Below the pieces are notes generated by a model. The model saw only the letters and a list, made by a program, of their open reading frames with translations, made no database searches and was not told where the DNA came from. From positions 39,789,257 to 39,853,256 of the forward strand of contig NC_083607.1 of the NCBI RefSeq assembly GCF_029168945.1: 64,000 nucleotides of DNA. Reading direction: 5' to 3'. Below, in pieces: positions 24,612 to 36,810 of this stretch (the first letter of the stretch is position 1; each line of letters starts with the position of its first letter). This stretch comes from Cannabis sativa. Taxonomy: Eukaryota > Streptophyta > Magnoliopsida > Rosales > Cannabaceae. The translations under genes were made by a program, and so were the position numbers.

Positions 24612-24705
24612 TGGGCCTTGTGTGAGAGATGGGGCCAATAGAAGTGGGTACGACATACTGAACCCAACACCCCCTCACATGAACTACCCTAATTGTGAAG
24701 GCCCA
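24612..24705 (+). other. Conserved long stem-loop of family L leader
   Basis: TGGGCCTT (24612-24619) pairs with AAGGCCCA (24698-24705); inside it TGTGAG pairs with CTCACA, and GGGT with ACCC around a conserved ACGACATACTGA loop. The counterpart at 47235-47328 is almost identical although the AT-rich flanks have drifted. Confidence 0.6.
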
Positions 24706-26272
24706 TTTGCCTGATTTGAATAACTGTACTAGGTTAATTAAATTAGTTTAACTTAATAAAATTGATTAGCAACATAATTAACTTTTAAAATATATGAAAT
24801 TTATTTTCATTTTAATAGTCTAAAGTTAATTTTAAGAAAAACACTCTTAGTTTAAGATATTATTTCTAGATAAGGTATTTGTATTTTTCTTGTATTTAAT
24901 TAAATAAAGAATTTTAACTAACTAGATTCTTTCTCAAGCTTATTTTAATTATTTCATTAAATATTCCTATTTAAGTTATAAATTAGTTATTACTAACTAA
25001 TTTTTTTTATAATCTTAAATTTGAATATCTTTTGAATTTAAAATTAAGTTGAGGAATTCTAGGAGTTGGTTATTGAAGATTCTAGAGATATTTTTTAAGT
25101 TGTTAAACTTAAAATGGAATATTCTTAAATTAGGTAGTTACAACTTAATTTTGATATTTAATTAAATTTTATGTGGAAATTTTTAAGTTGGTTATTTTAG
25201 ATTCTTTCTATAACAACTTAAATTAGATATTTTCTAAATTTTGAAAAGATAGTTACTTAAATTGAGATATTTTCAAGATAGTTATTTCTATACTAATTAT
25301 AATTTCTAATATTAAAATAGGAAAACATCATTTATTGTGAAATTAATTGTTTAATAATTAATTTTGGTACAATTCAAGTTAAGAATATTTTTCCTAGTAT
25401 TAAACTAGAAATTAATAATAAAGCCTTCTCTATACTTAATTATTTATTTCTTGAATTTAATACATTTAATTAAATTAAAAATTAAATATCTAAGTTGATT
25501 TTCATCATGATACTTAAATATTGTTATTTTCATGACATTTAATTAAATAGAAAATTATATTTAAGTTGGAAATTTTTATAACAACTTAAATTTTTATAAT
25601 TTTCAAAATATATTTTATTTATTTTATTAATCATTTTTTCGAAATTGCATTTGATTATGCAAGATGATTTTGAATTTATCTTGAAAAATAGATTAAAGTT
25701 GTAAATTAATTATTTTAATTAATTTTGAACCAACTAAAATCAATGATTTTTTCATTTAATGATTAATTTAAAATAAATGAACTAAAATATATTATTATTA
25801 GAAATTGAATTAATTAGTCAAAGAAAAATCTAGATAGATAGTATTTTTGCTTGAAGTATTTTTTTTTGTAAAGATTAATTTATTTTTTTTAAGTATTTCG
25901 AAAATTGTATAATTTTATACTTTAATTTTTCGAAATACGATATATATTCTTATAGAAAATATAAATTTGAGTTGCAAATTAATTTAAATTAATACAACTT
26001 AAATTAAATAATTTTCTTAATATTTATTGGAAAATTAATACTAAGATGGAAATAATTCATTTTATTTTCATAACCATTTAAGTATAATTTTATAAATATT
26101 AAATTAAATTTTATTTAGAATTTTATTCTAAATTTGAAATTTAATTAAATAAATATATATTTAAAATAAATAAATAATAGAAGAAAATACATTTTAAATA
26201 ATGAGCTTTATTATTATTAAGATATTCGATCTCCATTGTTGGTTTTACATAGCTATTGTTTTAGTGAGTGAT

Positions 26273-26573
26273 CCTCCCTAATGGAGGAACGTTCATTAGG
26301 AAGTTAGCGTCGTAGAATCTCGAAAGATAAGTATATTTGTAAGTTTTTTATATTAGTATTGATCACCCTAATGGTGGCGACTGTATAAGACCTACAAACG
26401 TATCAAACAATGGTGGAAGCTCATAAAATAGGAATGACCTTGACTCTCGCCTAAACGGGACAATGTCGGATTCTCTTTTCGACCGAATAAAAGGTTGCTA
26501 GAATGTTTATTATTTTAGATAAGCTGACAACTCTATTCAATGGATGGTAGCTTTGACTCTCGCCTAAACGGGA
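26273..26573 (+). other. CTAAT-loop and CCTAAA-loop hairpins upstream of gag
   Basis: Four small hairpins: CCTCC-CTAAT-GGAGG (26273-26287), CACC-CTAAT-GGTG (26364-26376), and TCTCG-CCTAAA-CGGGA twice (26445-26460 and 26558-26573, with one G-T pair). They end about 165 bp before the gag ATG. See the homologous set at 49066-49746 for stem changes on both arms. Confidence 0.6.
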
Positions 26574-26737
26574 CACTGATATCAGTTTGTTGAAAACCTT
26601 GGAAATTATTTAGGATTGTATGTTTTAGTATTTTCTCTTGTCATTCCTACTTGCTATGTGCTAATAATTTCTGAATAAGATTTTGTGTTAAACCATAATT
26701 GATTTCTATTAATTATTTTGTAGTATCCTGTATTGCC

Positions 26738-27578
26738 ATGTCAAATCCCATGTTATCACTGTTGACTGAGCTATTCGGAATGGCATCTATCCAGTCTCGC
26801 TTTGAAAACAAGGATGGTTGACACCTTGAAAACAAGGTTTGCTAACACTGTCATGGCTACAGAAATAAGGATGCAGTTAACTGAGCTATTCGGAATGGCA
26901 TCTATCCAGTCTCGCTTTGACGCGACTAAGAAATTCATCAATGCATGGATGGAACCCCATCAGAATGTGCGTGATCACCTTCTCCAAATGGCAAGTTATT
27001 TCCAGGAAGCCTAGAATCATGGTGCTGAAATGGATTAGACAACTCAAGTGAGTCTTATCTTGAATAGTCTGACTCCAGCTTTTCTGCCCTATACATCAAA
27101 TTATGTCATGAATAAGAAGGAACAAGACTTTCATACGTTAGTCAATGATCTTCAGACATATGAAAATTTGATTGGAGGACCCAAGAAGAAAGGGAGTAAA
27201 CCTCAAAATTCTGGAAATGGTAATGGGACGAGTAAACCTGAGGCACACGTTGCCTCTACTTCCAGACCCAAGACAAAGAAGAAGTGGAAAAACACCAAGA
27301 AGCGAGCTCAAGCTGTGAAAACAGCTAAGAACAAAAAGGCTTCTGCTCCTGGTGATACACTAAAAGGAAAGTGTTTCTACTGCAATGAGAAAGGCCATTG
27401 GAAACCCCAATGTCCTAAGCTTCTTGCAAAGAAACAAGGTATTTCTTTCTATAAACTGATGAGTTTTAGTGAATTATTGTCCATTTGGATTATTAATTCT
27501 GGACTACTAACCTTGTTTATTTGTTTTTCTTCTTACATCCCAAGCTGCTTGAACTCAGGTGCTATCTTAGCGAGTTGA
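26738..27578 (+). pseudogene. gag: Family L gag, broken
   Basis: Starts at ATG 26738 (MSNPMLSLLTELFGMASI), stops at 26819-26821, and continues in the next frame from about 26802 to a TAG at 27012-27014 and then from 27048 on. Readable parts are typical of copia capsid: RFDATKKFINAWMEP, LTPAFLPYTSNYVMNK, a lysine-rich linker, and the zinc knuckle CFYCNEKGHWKPQC (27372-27413). Most of the N-terminal capsid is missing, and a 40-bp piece is repeated 115 bp apart (26766 and 26881). The downstream WIINSG at 27486-27503 is the start of the protease, with Asn in place of the catalytic Asp. Confidence 0.8.
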
Positions 27579-29268
27579 ATCGGAAAGCTAGACAAAGGGG
27601 TGGAGTTCGTCCAAGATAAATATGAAGCTCGTTTATTTATTTTTGAATTAATTGTTTCAGTTTCAGAACAATTTGGATTTCAATTATTAGTTTGGGATTT
27701 TATTCCCTATTCTTTTCTCATTATGTTGCAAATAATTTTTTTATGATTTTATAATTAAGTTTTTTAATTTTACAAATAAATTGCAATCTATGAGTTGAGC
27801 TTCATTACTTTATCTTATATATAAATTACCAAATTATTATATTTATATGTTTGTATGTGTATGTGTTTTTATTATTGATACAAATTTTATAGTTCTTTAA
27901 ACTCTTTATAGAGTTATTACTACATAAACACTAGAAATTATTCTTTATGTTTATGAATAATTGTTAATTCTAAAACAATTATTAAGAATTTGTTTAATAA
28001 AAAGATCTTTTGATCTGATAGGGGTAGAGAAAAAGTTAAGAATAATATGCAGTTCAACGATCTTTTATATCTAATGAACTCTGGATTATATTCGAAACTC
28101 CACATAATCTCTATAACACTTAGAGATCATGATCTCTATAACCTTTAAGGGTGGATCATAATCTGTATATACTTAGGGGTGGACTATATTCCACAGTACT
28201 CTTTGAAACACATAATTTTAAACATGGAAGTAATATAATAAATTAGCTATTATCAGAATAAATCCTTGATCTTGATTATATGTTCCAGTTTAGATTTACT
28301 ATTGTAATAGATAATGATACCAATAAAGTTCTTTGATAATGTATCACACTACCTTAATTGAGTGGGAGAATTTTAAAATTCTTTACCCATCTTCATTTGG
28401 TTGACACTTGTGATGTTAACTTAAGAACACTACTGATAAAGCAAATCTAACCATTCATGTGGATATAAATAACTTATTAGAATTATGAGAATAAGATAGA
28501 AGAATTATTGCACAGTCCATTCGAATGACTTGAGTCAAGATTTCTAATCCTCATAACATTTTATGGTATCTTAATTTGATTGCTTAATCTCTAGCAAGTA
28601 TTTTACACTTCAAATACTAGACTGCTATGTTGTCGACATAGTCTTAAAGAAACTTACAGTTTCAGACTAAGATAATAAGTCACAACTAGATATCCCTCAA
28701 AACAATAGTAAGAGGTTGAAAGTATCATTTAACCAGACACCTATTATTGAGTAAGAGCCATCTGATATGTAATCAAATAAGGAACATTAGGAGATACTCA
28801 AGAAAGATTTATGAAAGTGACCTATATGTTAGATATTAAGGAACTGTATATTAGTTATCCTTATATCTATACCAACTCATTAAGAATTTGAGATGGTGGT
28901 TACTCTGGGGGTGGAGGAGTTATTCTAGAAGAGTATAAAAACCCATCTATAATAAGTCAAGCTCCATCAGAGAAGATATATATAACTTTGTAAATTCAAA
29001 ATTACCAGAAAAATATTCTACTGAAGAAAATTCTGCACTGTATTATCTCAGTTCCAAATTTTAAAGTATGAGAGATATGTCTTCTGTTTGTTCAGATGTA
29101 CTTAATAAGCAGTAAGGATTTCAGTGTCCCTTGATGAGCAAGTTAAGGATGTTTCATAATGTTTTATGAACCTGATTCCAGAAATTTGGATGGAGTCAAA
29201 TATACTACACTTGATCTGAAGATCAAGACAACTGATTGGTTAGAATGCATAACTTGTTTTATGTTAGT
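27579..29268 (+). pseudogene. Decayed pol of family L element 2
   Basis: No frame is open, but landmarks appear in the right order: a degraded DRGGE region (about 27998-28060, GATAGGGGTAGAG), a SGRI-like start of the RT linker (about 28360), and a PDTYY stop VR stretch (about 28728-28757), which corresponds to the RPDxxYAVG motif near the RT/RNase H boundary. The stop codon in that last motif is also found at the same place in both other family L elements. Confidence 0.5.
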
Positions 29269-29281
29269 GCAAGTGGGAGTT
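29269..29281 (+). other. Polypurine tract, element 2
   Basis: GCAAGTGGGAGTT directly precedes the 3' LTR. The same tract occurs before the other family L 3' LTRs. Confidence 0.75.
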
Positions 29282-31182
29282 TGTTGGGTTTTGTGCCCTA
29301 AATAAAACCCATTACAATCTGATTAGTTATCAATTTAAGAGATTTGAAGTGATTTATGTTAACATGTATTTTACATGTATTTGGTTTAATACATATATAT
29401 ATATATATTTAATATATACACAAAATCAGTTAAGTCCAGAACATATATTTATTCACAATTACAGTATTGTCAACACAATGGAACGTGATTGTGATTATAT
29501 GATTCAAAAGACTAAGTCCCTGTTTCATCAGTGTTTTGAATTTACACTGATGTGATAATCAGCGATGAAGTATACTTACACTTGGAGAAAGTGTGATGTT
29601 CTTTCCAGGACATTGGTAAAGTATACTAGTTTCGAATGTATGGAGTATACATTGGACTGGACCGATATTGAACTTAGTCAAGATATTATAAACTTACCGT
29701 TGCATCTTTCCAAGTCAATATCACTAGTTGATCTTAGATTAAAAGAATCTCAATCCTGATATGCTTAGGCTCAATCTCAGGAGTGCTATTCATGTTCTTT
29801 GATTTATTAGTTAAGCCTACTTTTGGGTCAGGGTGATACATATATTTTGGGAACATGATAGTATAACTGAGTGGGAGTGCTGAACATAAATATGGTATCT
29901 ATAGCTTCTGGTGGTGTATAGAAGTCAAGTGATGATTCCCTTCGAGCTTAGCTAAATAGAAGTAAATGGATGAGCTCTTGTTTCAGTGACTATATCTTAG
30001 ATCACTAAAACATCATTTACAGGTAGCTAAGTGTTTTAGGGGGCCAAATACATTGAGGGGTGAAACGGTAAATTTATCCCTTCTCCGTGTAAATCATCTA
30101 TATAGAGGATCTTTGATCACATTAAGATTATAACGATGGTTAAATGAGATAGCGTATCTATATCGTGGAACATATAGAACGCTCTATATAAGTCTGAGAG
30201 TGCAATTCCAAGTTCTAAGAGTGGATTCAACAAGGAATTAATAAGTTAGGGAATTTACTTGGTAAATTCGGTTTGGCTTATTGGAAGCTCAGTAATATAG
30301 ATCCATGGTCCCCATTCTAGTTGAGACCATACTGCTTGTAAGACTCAATAATTGATTTATGTTTAATTAATTATAATTCTAAACCTAGACTATGTCTAGT
30401 TTGTGAATTTTCACTAAGGAGGGGTGAAACTGTAAAGAAAAGAGATTCTAGGTTTATTTATTAATTAAGAGACTCTATATGTCTAATTAATAATTACATT
30501 AAATGAAAATATTATTTAATAATTTATTTTAGTTATTAAATAATTAGTTTTGGCATTTAAATTGTTAGAATTGGAAAATTGGCATTTTTGAGAAAATAGA
30601 AATAAAAATTGTGAAAATTGCAAAATCCAAGTGAGGCCCATTAACACCATGGCCGGCCACTTGTTCAAGCATTTCCAATTATTATTTTCATTATTTTAAT
30701 GCCAAATAATTACTAACCTAAACCTAGTAGTTGCCTATAAATAGAAAGTGATGGCTCACACCAAGTTAAGCAATTATTCAGTAATTCAGGAAACTGCCTT
30801 TTTCAGAAAATTGAGCCATCTTCTTTTCTCTCTATAGCCGACCCTCCTCTCTCTCTCTTCTCTTCTACACAATTTCGAGATACCCTAGTGAAAGAGTTGT
30901 GCCCACACACAACAAGTGGTACCTCAATCATAGTTTGGAAGATCGTGAAGAATCCAAATCAAAGAGAAGGACATTCGGACTCAGATCTTGATAATACTCT
31001 GCGACAGAAAGGATATAAGGGTTAGAGATCTGAGTTGAAGGAGACACATTATTCCGCTGCAACCAATGTAAGGTTTTCTTAACTTTATATGTGTTTATTA
31101 TCGTTTTAGAAAGTTCATATTTAGGATGTTAAATAACATACTTGTGAGTAGATCTAAGATCCTGATAAAATAATTTCCAACA
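29282..31182 (+). repeat. Family L element 2, 3' LTR (1901 bp)
   Basis: TGTTGGG...CCAACA-type ends; TATA box at 30736-30743. Followed by GATTC, the target duplication. Confidence 0.9.
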
Positions 31183-31187
31183 GATTC

Positions 31188-32387
31188 CCTAGCCTCTGTT
31201 GTCTTGAAACAACCTAAGAGGTCAATACCATTTAGTTTTTCTTAGACATAATTCACGGTACCTTGTCGTAGTGGGAGGGTTTCTAGGAACTCACCTTCTT
31301 ATGACTTCGAAGACACTAGTGATTAAAATCCATTTTGAGTTTAAACAAGTAATGGATTGTGAAAATAAGAAACTAAGAAGAAAAGCCAAGAGAACTATGG
31401 TTTAATCCATTCACATGGAGTAACCTAAAGTTTTCTATTACAAGGACAAGAAAGGAAATTTTCGTTTGTAGGTCTATTCAATGGACTTATCAAAACTTCC
31501 TGTTCCTAGTATTATAGGTTTGAGTTTATCTAAACCTATGGCTTGTGGTATACCTGGTAATTACTTACTCTAATGCAAGCAACTTACTTTAGTAAGATGC
31601 TGAAGCATTTTCTTTCTAATGGCAATCTATAGAAGCTTCTCGACTTCTAGGCATAGATTTTATTTATCTAAGGAAAAGTCTCAACTATTCCAGAAAAGAT
31701 AAAGCCATGAAAGAATTCCTTAAATCAACAGTGAGAGGTCTCAGATATGCTTTAGTATGCCTTAGACCAGACACCTGCTGTTGAGTGGGAGTAATAAGTA
31801 GGTATTAGACTAATCCAGGAAAGGAACATTGGAAGACAATCAAGTAAATCTTAAGATTAAGAAGACGAACTATATGTTAGTCGATAAGGGTGTATTTAAT
31901 ACTCTTAGACTACACCACATCAGATTTCTAGACTTGCCTTTGTGCTAGAAAGTCTGCTGATAAGATGGTGATTACTCTAGGAGTGGAGTAGTAATTTTGG
32001 AGAAGTGTAAAAACCTATCTGAAGTCTCTAGGTCTACCAGAGAGAGACTGAATGTTAAAGTTGCAGGAAAGGTACTTATTCAGTCTAAGGAAAGTTCTAT
32101 ACATTTTTGGCACCGTTCCAACATTTCTTAACTACTAGTGTTACTTCCTGACTAACCAAAAAGTAGTTGCCGAAAGTATAGAAACCAGTATCCCAAGAGA
32201 GTAGACATATAGAGAGGAATTTCACATTATCAAAGTTTTTTGTGATTAAGGAAGAGTAATGTTGGAGAAAAGGTTGTGTTTAATTCAACCTGTCAGATCC
32301 TATTACGAGGAGTATACTACTACTACACTTGATTTGTATATCAAGGTGTTGAGATTATTTGAAATCCACATTTTTCTTTATATTAGT
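31188..32387 (+). pseudogene. Decayed reverse transcriptase / RNase H of element 1
   Basis: Continuation of element 1 pol after the nested element. Readable in changing frames: PKRSIPFSF, then CRSGRVSRNSPSYDF (the RRSGRVSRPP-type linker before copia RT), and GLRYALVCLRPDTCC followed by TGA (about 31737-31790), which in working elements reads LMYAMVCTRPDIAYAVG. NPGKEHWKTIK follows, then a remnant of the RNase H part. The catalytic YVDD region was not found. Confidence 0.65.
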
Positions 32388-32400
32388 GCAAGTGGAAGTT
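32388..32400 (+). other. Polypurine tract, element 1
   Basis: GCAAGTGGAAGTT directly precedes the 3' LTR at 32401; one base differs from the other copies. Confidence 0.7.
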
Positions 32401-34268
32401 TGTTGGGTTTTGTGCCCTAAATAAAACTCATTTCAATATAACCAGATTTACTTACTAATAAAGATCAGAAATAACATTTTATGTTGCATGGTTCACATGA
32501 CTTATTTCATGATTATATACATATAATGTATGAATTCTATTTAAGTGCAGAACATTTGTTAATGATTATAGTGTTGTCAGCACAGTGGAATATAATCTTG
32601 ATTATATGTTCGAAAGTTTATTCCCTGATTTGTCAGTTCACTGGATTTAGACTGGCATGATAATCAACGATATGTATTCTTACACCTTGGATAAGTGTTA
32701 TCCCCTTCCCACGGCATTGGCAAAGTTTACCAGTATCGGATGTATGGAGTATACATCGGAAGGGACCGATATTGAACTTTGATTAGATATAGTAAAATTT
32801 ACCGTAATATCTATTCAATTCAATATCACCTATTGATCCTAGATAAAATGATCTTAATCCTGATATGGTTAGGTTCGATCTCAAGAGTATTATACATGTT
32901 CTTTGATTTGTTAGTTAAGTCTACTTTTGGGTTAGGGTGATACGTACATTTTGGGAACATGATAGTATAATTGAGTGGGAGCGCTAACATAAATATGGAG
33001 TCTATAACTTCTATAGGAATTTAGAAGTGAAACGATGATATCCTTCGAGCTTGGCTAAATAGAGATAAATGGTTGAGATCTCATTTCACTTCGCTGAAAT
33101 ATCATTTATATGGAGCTAAGTGTTTTAAGGATAAAATACATTGAAGGTGTAACGATAATTTAGTCCCTATTCAATGTAGATCATCTATTATAGGGTCATT
33201 GATCAAATTAGGATTATAACAATGGATAATTAATAGTGTATCTATATCGTGGAATATATAGAGCGTTCTATATGACTGAGAGTGCGATTCCAAGTTCTAA
33301 GTGTGGATTCAATAAGGAATTAATAAGTTAGGGAATTTACTTGGTAAATTTGGTTCAGCTTATTAGAAGCTCGGTTATATAGGCCCATGGTCCCCATACT
33401 AGTTGAGACCATACTGCTTGTAAGACTCAGTTAATTGATTTTGATTAATCAATTATAATTCTAAAATTAGACTATGTCTAGTTTATGAATTTTCACTAAG
33501 CAAGGGCAAAATTGTAAGAAAAGATATTCTAGGTTTTATTTGTTAATTAAGAGACTTTATATGTCTAATTAATAAATATATTAAATGACAATATTATTTA
33601 ATAATTAATTTTTAGTTATTAAATAATTAGAATTGGCGTATAAATGGTTGAATTAGAAAATTGCCGTTTTTGAGAAAATGAGATGCAAAAATGATAAAAC
33701 AACAAAATTGCATAAAAGTGAGGCCCAATATCCAAAGCCCATGGCCGACCACACTTAATGGCTTTTATCATTTAATTTTCTATTATTTTATTGCCAAATA
33801 ATTCTAAATTAAACCTAGGTGGTTACCTATAAATAGAAGTGATGGCTCTCATTCACACTTAACTTTGTCAGATGAAATTTGAGCCTCCTATTCTTTCTCT
33901 ATAGCCGCCACTTCCCTTGTCTTTCCCTCTTAAATTTCGAACCTTGAGTGAATGAGTGAGTGCCCACACACATCAAGTGGTATCTCAATCATAGTGTGGA
34001 AGATTGTGAAGAATCCAACCAACAAGAAGGAGATTCAGCATCAAGGAAGGAGAGAAAGAGATCGAGGTTCAGATCTTGGTGATGCTCTGCTACAGAAAGG
34101 AATCAAGGGCTAGAGATCTGAACGGAAGGAGTCGTTATATTCCGCTGCACCCAATGTAAGGTTTCCTAAACTTTATATGTGTTTATTTCATTGTTTTAGA
34201 ATTCATATTAGGATGTTAATGAAACATACATGGTAGTAAATCTAGATCCTAGTAAAATATTTCCAACA
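32401..34268 (+). repeat. Family L element 1, 3' LTR (1868 bp)
   Basis: TGTTGGG...CCAACA; TATA box at 33828-33835; followed by the target duplication TATAG (34269-34273). Confidence 0.9.
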
Positions 34269-34273
34269 TATAG

Positions 34274-35073
34274 ATGATCTACATGGCATAGGGATAAAAT
34301 TACTGTTACACCCTTTCAATGTATTTTATCCTTAAAACACTTGACCACCTATAAATGATATTATAGTGAACTAATATAATCACTTAAATGAGCGCTCTAT
34401 CATTTATCTCTATTTAGCAAGCTCGAAGGAAATCATCGTCTCACTTCTAAATACCTATAGAAGCTATAGATTCTATATCTATGATTAGTGCTCCCACTCA
34501 ATTGCACTATCATGTTCCCAAAATGTACGTGTCACCCTTACCAAAAAGTAGGCTTAACTAACAAATCAAAGAACATGAATAACACTCTTGAGATCAAACC
34601 TAATCATATCAGGATTAAGATCATTTGATCTAGGATCAACTAGGTGATATTGAATTGAATATATTTTGCGGTAAATTTATCATATCTAATCCAAGTTCAA
34701 TATCGGTCCCTTCCAATGTATACTCCATACATCTGATACTGGTAAACTTTGCCAATGCCCTGGAAAAGACATAACACTTATCCAAGGTGTAAGTATACCT
34801 ATCGCTGATTATCATGCCAGTCTAAATCCAGTGAACTGATAAATCAGGGAATTAAACTTTGGAACATATAATCATGATTATATTCCACTATGCTGACAAC
34901 ACTATAATCACGAGCAAATACATATGTTCTGCACTTAATAGAATTTATACATTAAATATAAACATAAAATAAATCATGTGAACCATGCAACATAAAATGT
35001 GATTTCTGGTCTTTATTAATTAGTAAATCTGATTATATTGAAATGGGTTTTATTTTGGGCACAAAACCCAACA
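34274..35073 (-). repeat. Family L 5' LTR (minus strand), outer part
   Basis: Continues the minus-strand LTR broken at 14231. It ends at 35073 with CCCAACA, the reverse complement of the TGTTGGG start, and so is the outer end of the old minus-strand copy. The usual TATA box was in the part left of the break. Confidence 0.85.
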
Positions 35074-36380
35074 CTATGTTGGTTCAGTCGAGATTGTTGA
35101 AGCCTTTTCTGAATAAAAGTTCCTACATTTTTAGCCTTTTGAAATACTTCGCCTTGACTGTCTGATCTCATTTGCTGTAGAAAAGTAACTACTTTAATTG
35201 TCTCTTTGATGTGTAGGTGAAGTATGTGAAGAAAGGGTCCCACTTGTACTATATAAGTGCTTTTAGAGGAAAAAGCCTTTTTCAGTTTTTCAGTTATTAG
35301 TTTTTACATTTTACTTTCTCTCACTTGAAATTTGCATTTGAAGAAGCTCCTCCTTCTCTCAACAGCGTCGAACCCATCAAGAAACATTCTCTTAGGATTT
35401 TGGTGCCATTTCAACGATCTAAGCTTCCCACATTGTTCCTCAACGGTTTCTTGTAGTTGGTACGCTTTCTATTCTCGCTATTTCCCGTGATTTGGTTGGT
35501 TTTGCCTTGAATGTATGAACACTATTTATTGCTTTAAACATCCTTTCATTCCTATGTTAGATTGTTGTCCTTTCGGTATTTTGATTCGCATGATAGCCTT
35601 AGGATACATAATGTGTGATTTCTAGACAAAAAAGATTTGAATTTTACATTTGTTGTGAGCCTTGGCTCTTTCAGTCAAAAAGAATACGGAGAACACGAAG
35701 AGCATGTTTGAGTTTCATGAAAGAAAAAACACAAGTTTTGATCCGTGCAGGTCCTAGCCAGCCAAGGAGGTCTTGTGCAAGACCTAGCCGGCCAAGGGAG
35801 GCTATCAAGGGGTCCGGCCAGCCAAGGGGATGTACCCCATAGGCTGGCTGGCCTATGGTTGGAATTAGGGTTCCTGGCTGGTCCCTAAGCTAGGTCAGGG
35901 GGTTTGGAAGACCACTAAGGTTTGGAACCTTGGCCGGCAAAGGCCAAGGCTCCAAGGGACAACCAATTTCTCCTTCTATTGACCTCGACTAGGGTCTCGC
36001 GATAGCCTTGGAGTGCGTATACAACTGTAGCCTTGTGCGTGGTTCCTCTTGGGAACTTTGTATAAGGCTCAGTAGTGAGTCCATTATAGTCAATAGTATA
36101 ACTTAAGACTTACTATGTGTCTAAGTAAGTGTACTTAAGATGGTACTAGGTCGATAGATGACCTTGTACTTTGTGATTGACCCGGGAGATACCATTGGGT
36201 ACTGTTGACTAGAATATGTTTGGAACTTTGTCAAGTCGCTCATCTCCCCTTATCCCTTTTATGCAGGTAGCACTGGGTGTTGAATAGGGGAGGTAACGGA
36301 CGCGCATGTCCCTTATTTCTTTTGTAATTATGGTCAGAACAAAGTAGACTCTCTGTATAGAACCTCCATGTGACCCTAAT
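35074..36380 (+). other. Unrecognised sequence; possible promoter and leader of an old element
   Basis: A TATA-like CTATATAAG at 35249-35257 is followed by a pyrimidine-rich stretch, which would suit a plus-strand transcription start. At 35753-35830 a GC-rich motif of the CCNGCCAGCCAAGG type is repeated three times, with reverse versions to about 35945. An open frame at 35615-35842 runs through these repeats and does not look like a known protein. I recognise neither an LTR nor a gene. Confidence 0.35.
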
Positions 36381-36810
36381 GTAGCTAGGGCAGCTACAAG
36401 GGGTCGAGTCAAAATCGTAGAGGAGGCTACTCAGCCCCGTGCTGATGTTGATCCACAGATTGATCAGGGGATGAGAGTCATGATGTCGAGTCTGATCTTA
36501 AGGAGGATGCACCGGTTAGGAGGAGGTGGTATAGGACTTATACTGTCCTTTCAAACTGTCCCTTCGGTCATTATCATACTGATGGTAACCTACTTAATAG
36601 GCTTGATGAGCCTTCAACGCTTGGCTTGGATCATGTCTTGGGTCAATCTTCTGAGCTTGAGATTCTGGATGTAAGATCACAAGGAAATAGGTGGATCTCC
36701 CCTATATCTTCTATCTCTGCTAACAATTTTAAAAGGATACGGGCCAATGGGCTAGTAGCTGGCATCCATTGCAAGAAGCCTCCGTGGGATCAACTAGCGC
36801 ATAGAATGGC
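36381..36810 (+). pseudogene. Unrecognised coding relic cut by a gypsy LTR
   Basis: Two overlapping frames look coding-like when joined at about 36465: first GRVKIVEEATQPRADVDPQ, then ESDLKEDAPVRRRWYRTYTV continuing to KKPPWDQLAHRM. The sequence ends exactly where the chromovirus LTR starts (36811), and the stop codon lies inside the LTR, so the 3' end was removed by that insertion. The composition is balanced, unlike the AT-rich surroundings. I cannot name the family; it could be a host gene relic or the gag of an old element. Confidence 0.35.

Larger units (their letters stand above)
23093..26737 (+). other. Element 2 leader, 3.6 kb, structured and non-coding
   Basis: Runs from the primer site to the gag ATG at 26738. 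It is mostly AT-rich with no long frame, and has three islands that differ in composition: the hairpin array at 23380-23557, the conserved stem-loop at 24612-24705 and the small hairpins at 26273-26573. Leaders of most copia elements are far shorter. The open frame at 23327-23614 crosses the hairpin array and does not look like protein. Confidence 0.75.
21187..31182 (+). mobile_element. Family L copia element 2, full length (9996 bp), TSD GATTC
   Basis: Two LTRs of about 1.9 kb, a primer site, a leader of about 3.6 kb, a gag relic, decayed pol, a polypurine tract and GATTC target duplications (21182-21186 and 31183-31187). It is inserted in the pol relic of element 1. This is the only family L copy here with readable gag, so it shows where coding begins and how long the leader is. 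The LTRs differ by a few percent. It cannot encode its own enzymes. Confidence 0.9.
14232..34268 (+). mobile_element. Family L copia element 1, with two nested insertions (TSD TATAG)
   Basis: Two LTRs (14232-16104 and 32401-34268) are flanked by TATAG on both sides (14227-14231 and 34269-34273). Without the nested solo LTR (19275-21154) and the nested element (21187-31182) it is about 8.15 kb. It is shorter than the copy at 43998-54088 mainly because about 1.9 kb of leader is missing around 17165. It has no gag, and its pol is decayed. The LTRs differ by roughly 4-5% in the first 400 bp by eye, older than the elements nested in it, as expected. Confidence 0.88.

Noticed and set aside
36471..36674. 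Hydrophobic frame at 36471-36674 that looks like a membrane protein
   Set aside because: It is an out-of-frame reading; the frame that continues to 36822 (ESDLKEDAPVRRR...) fits a coding relic better.
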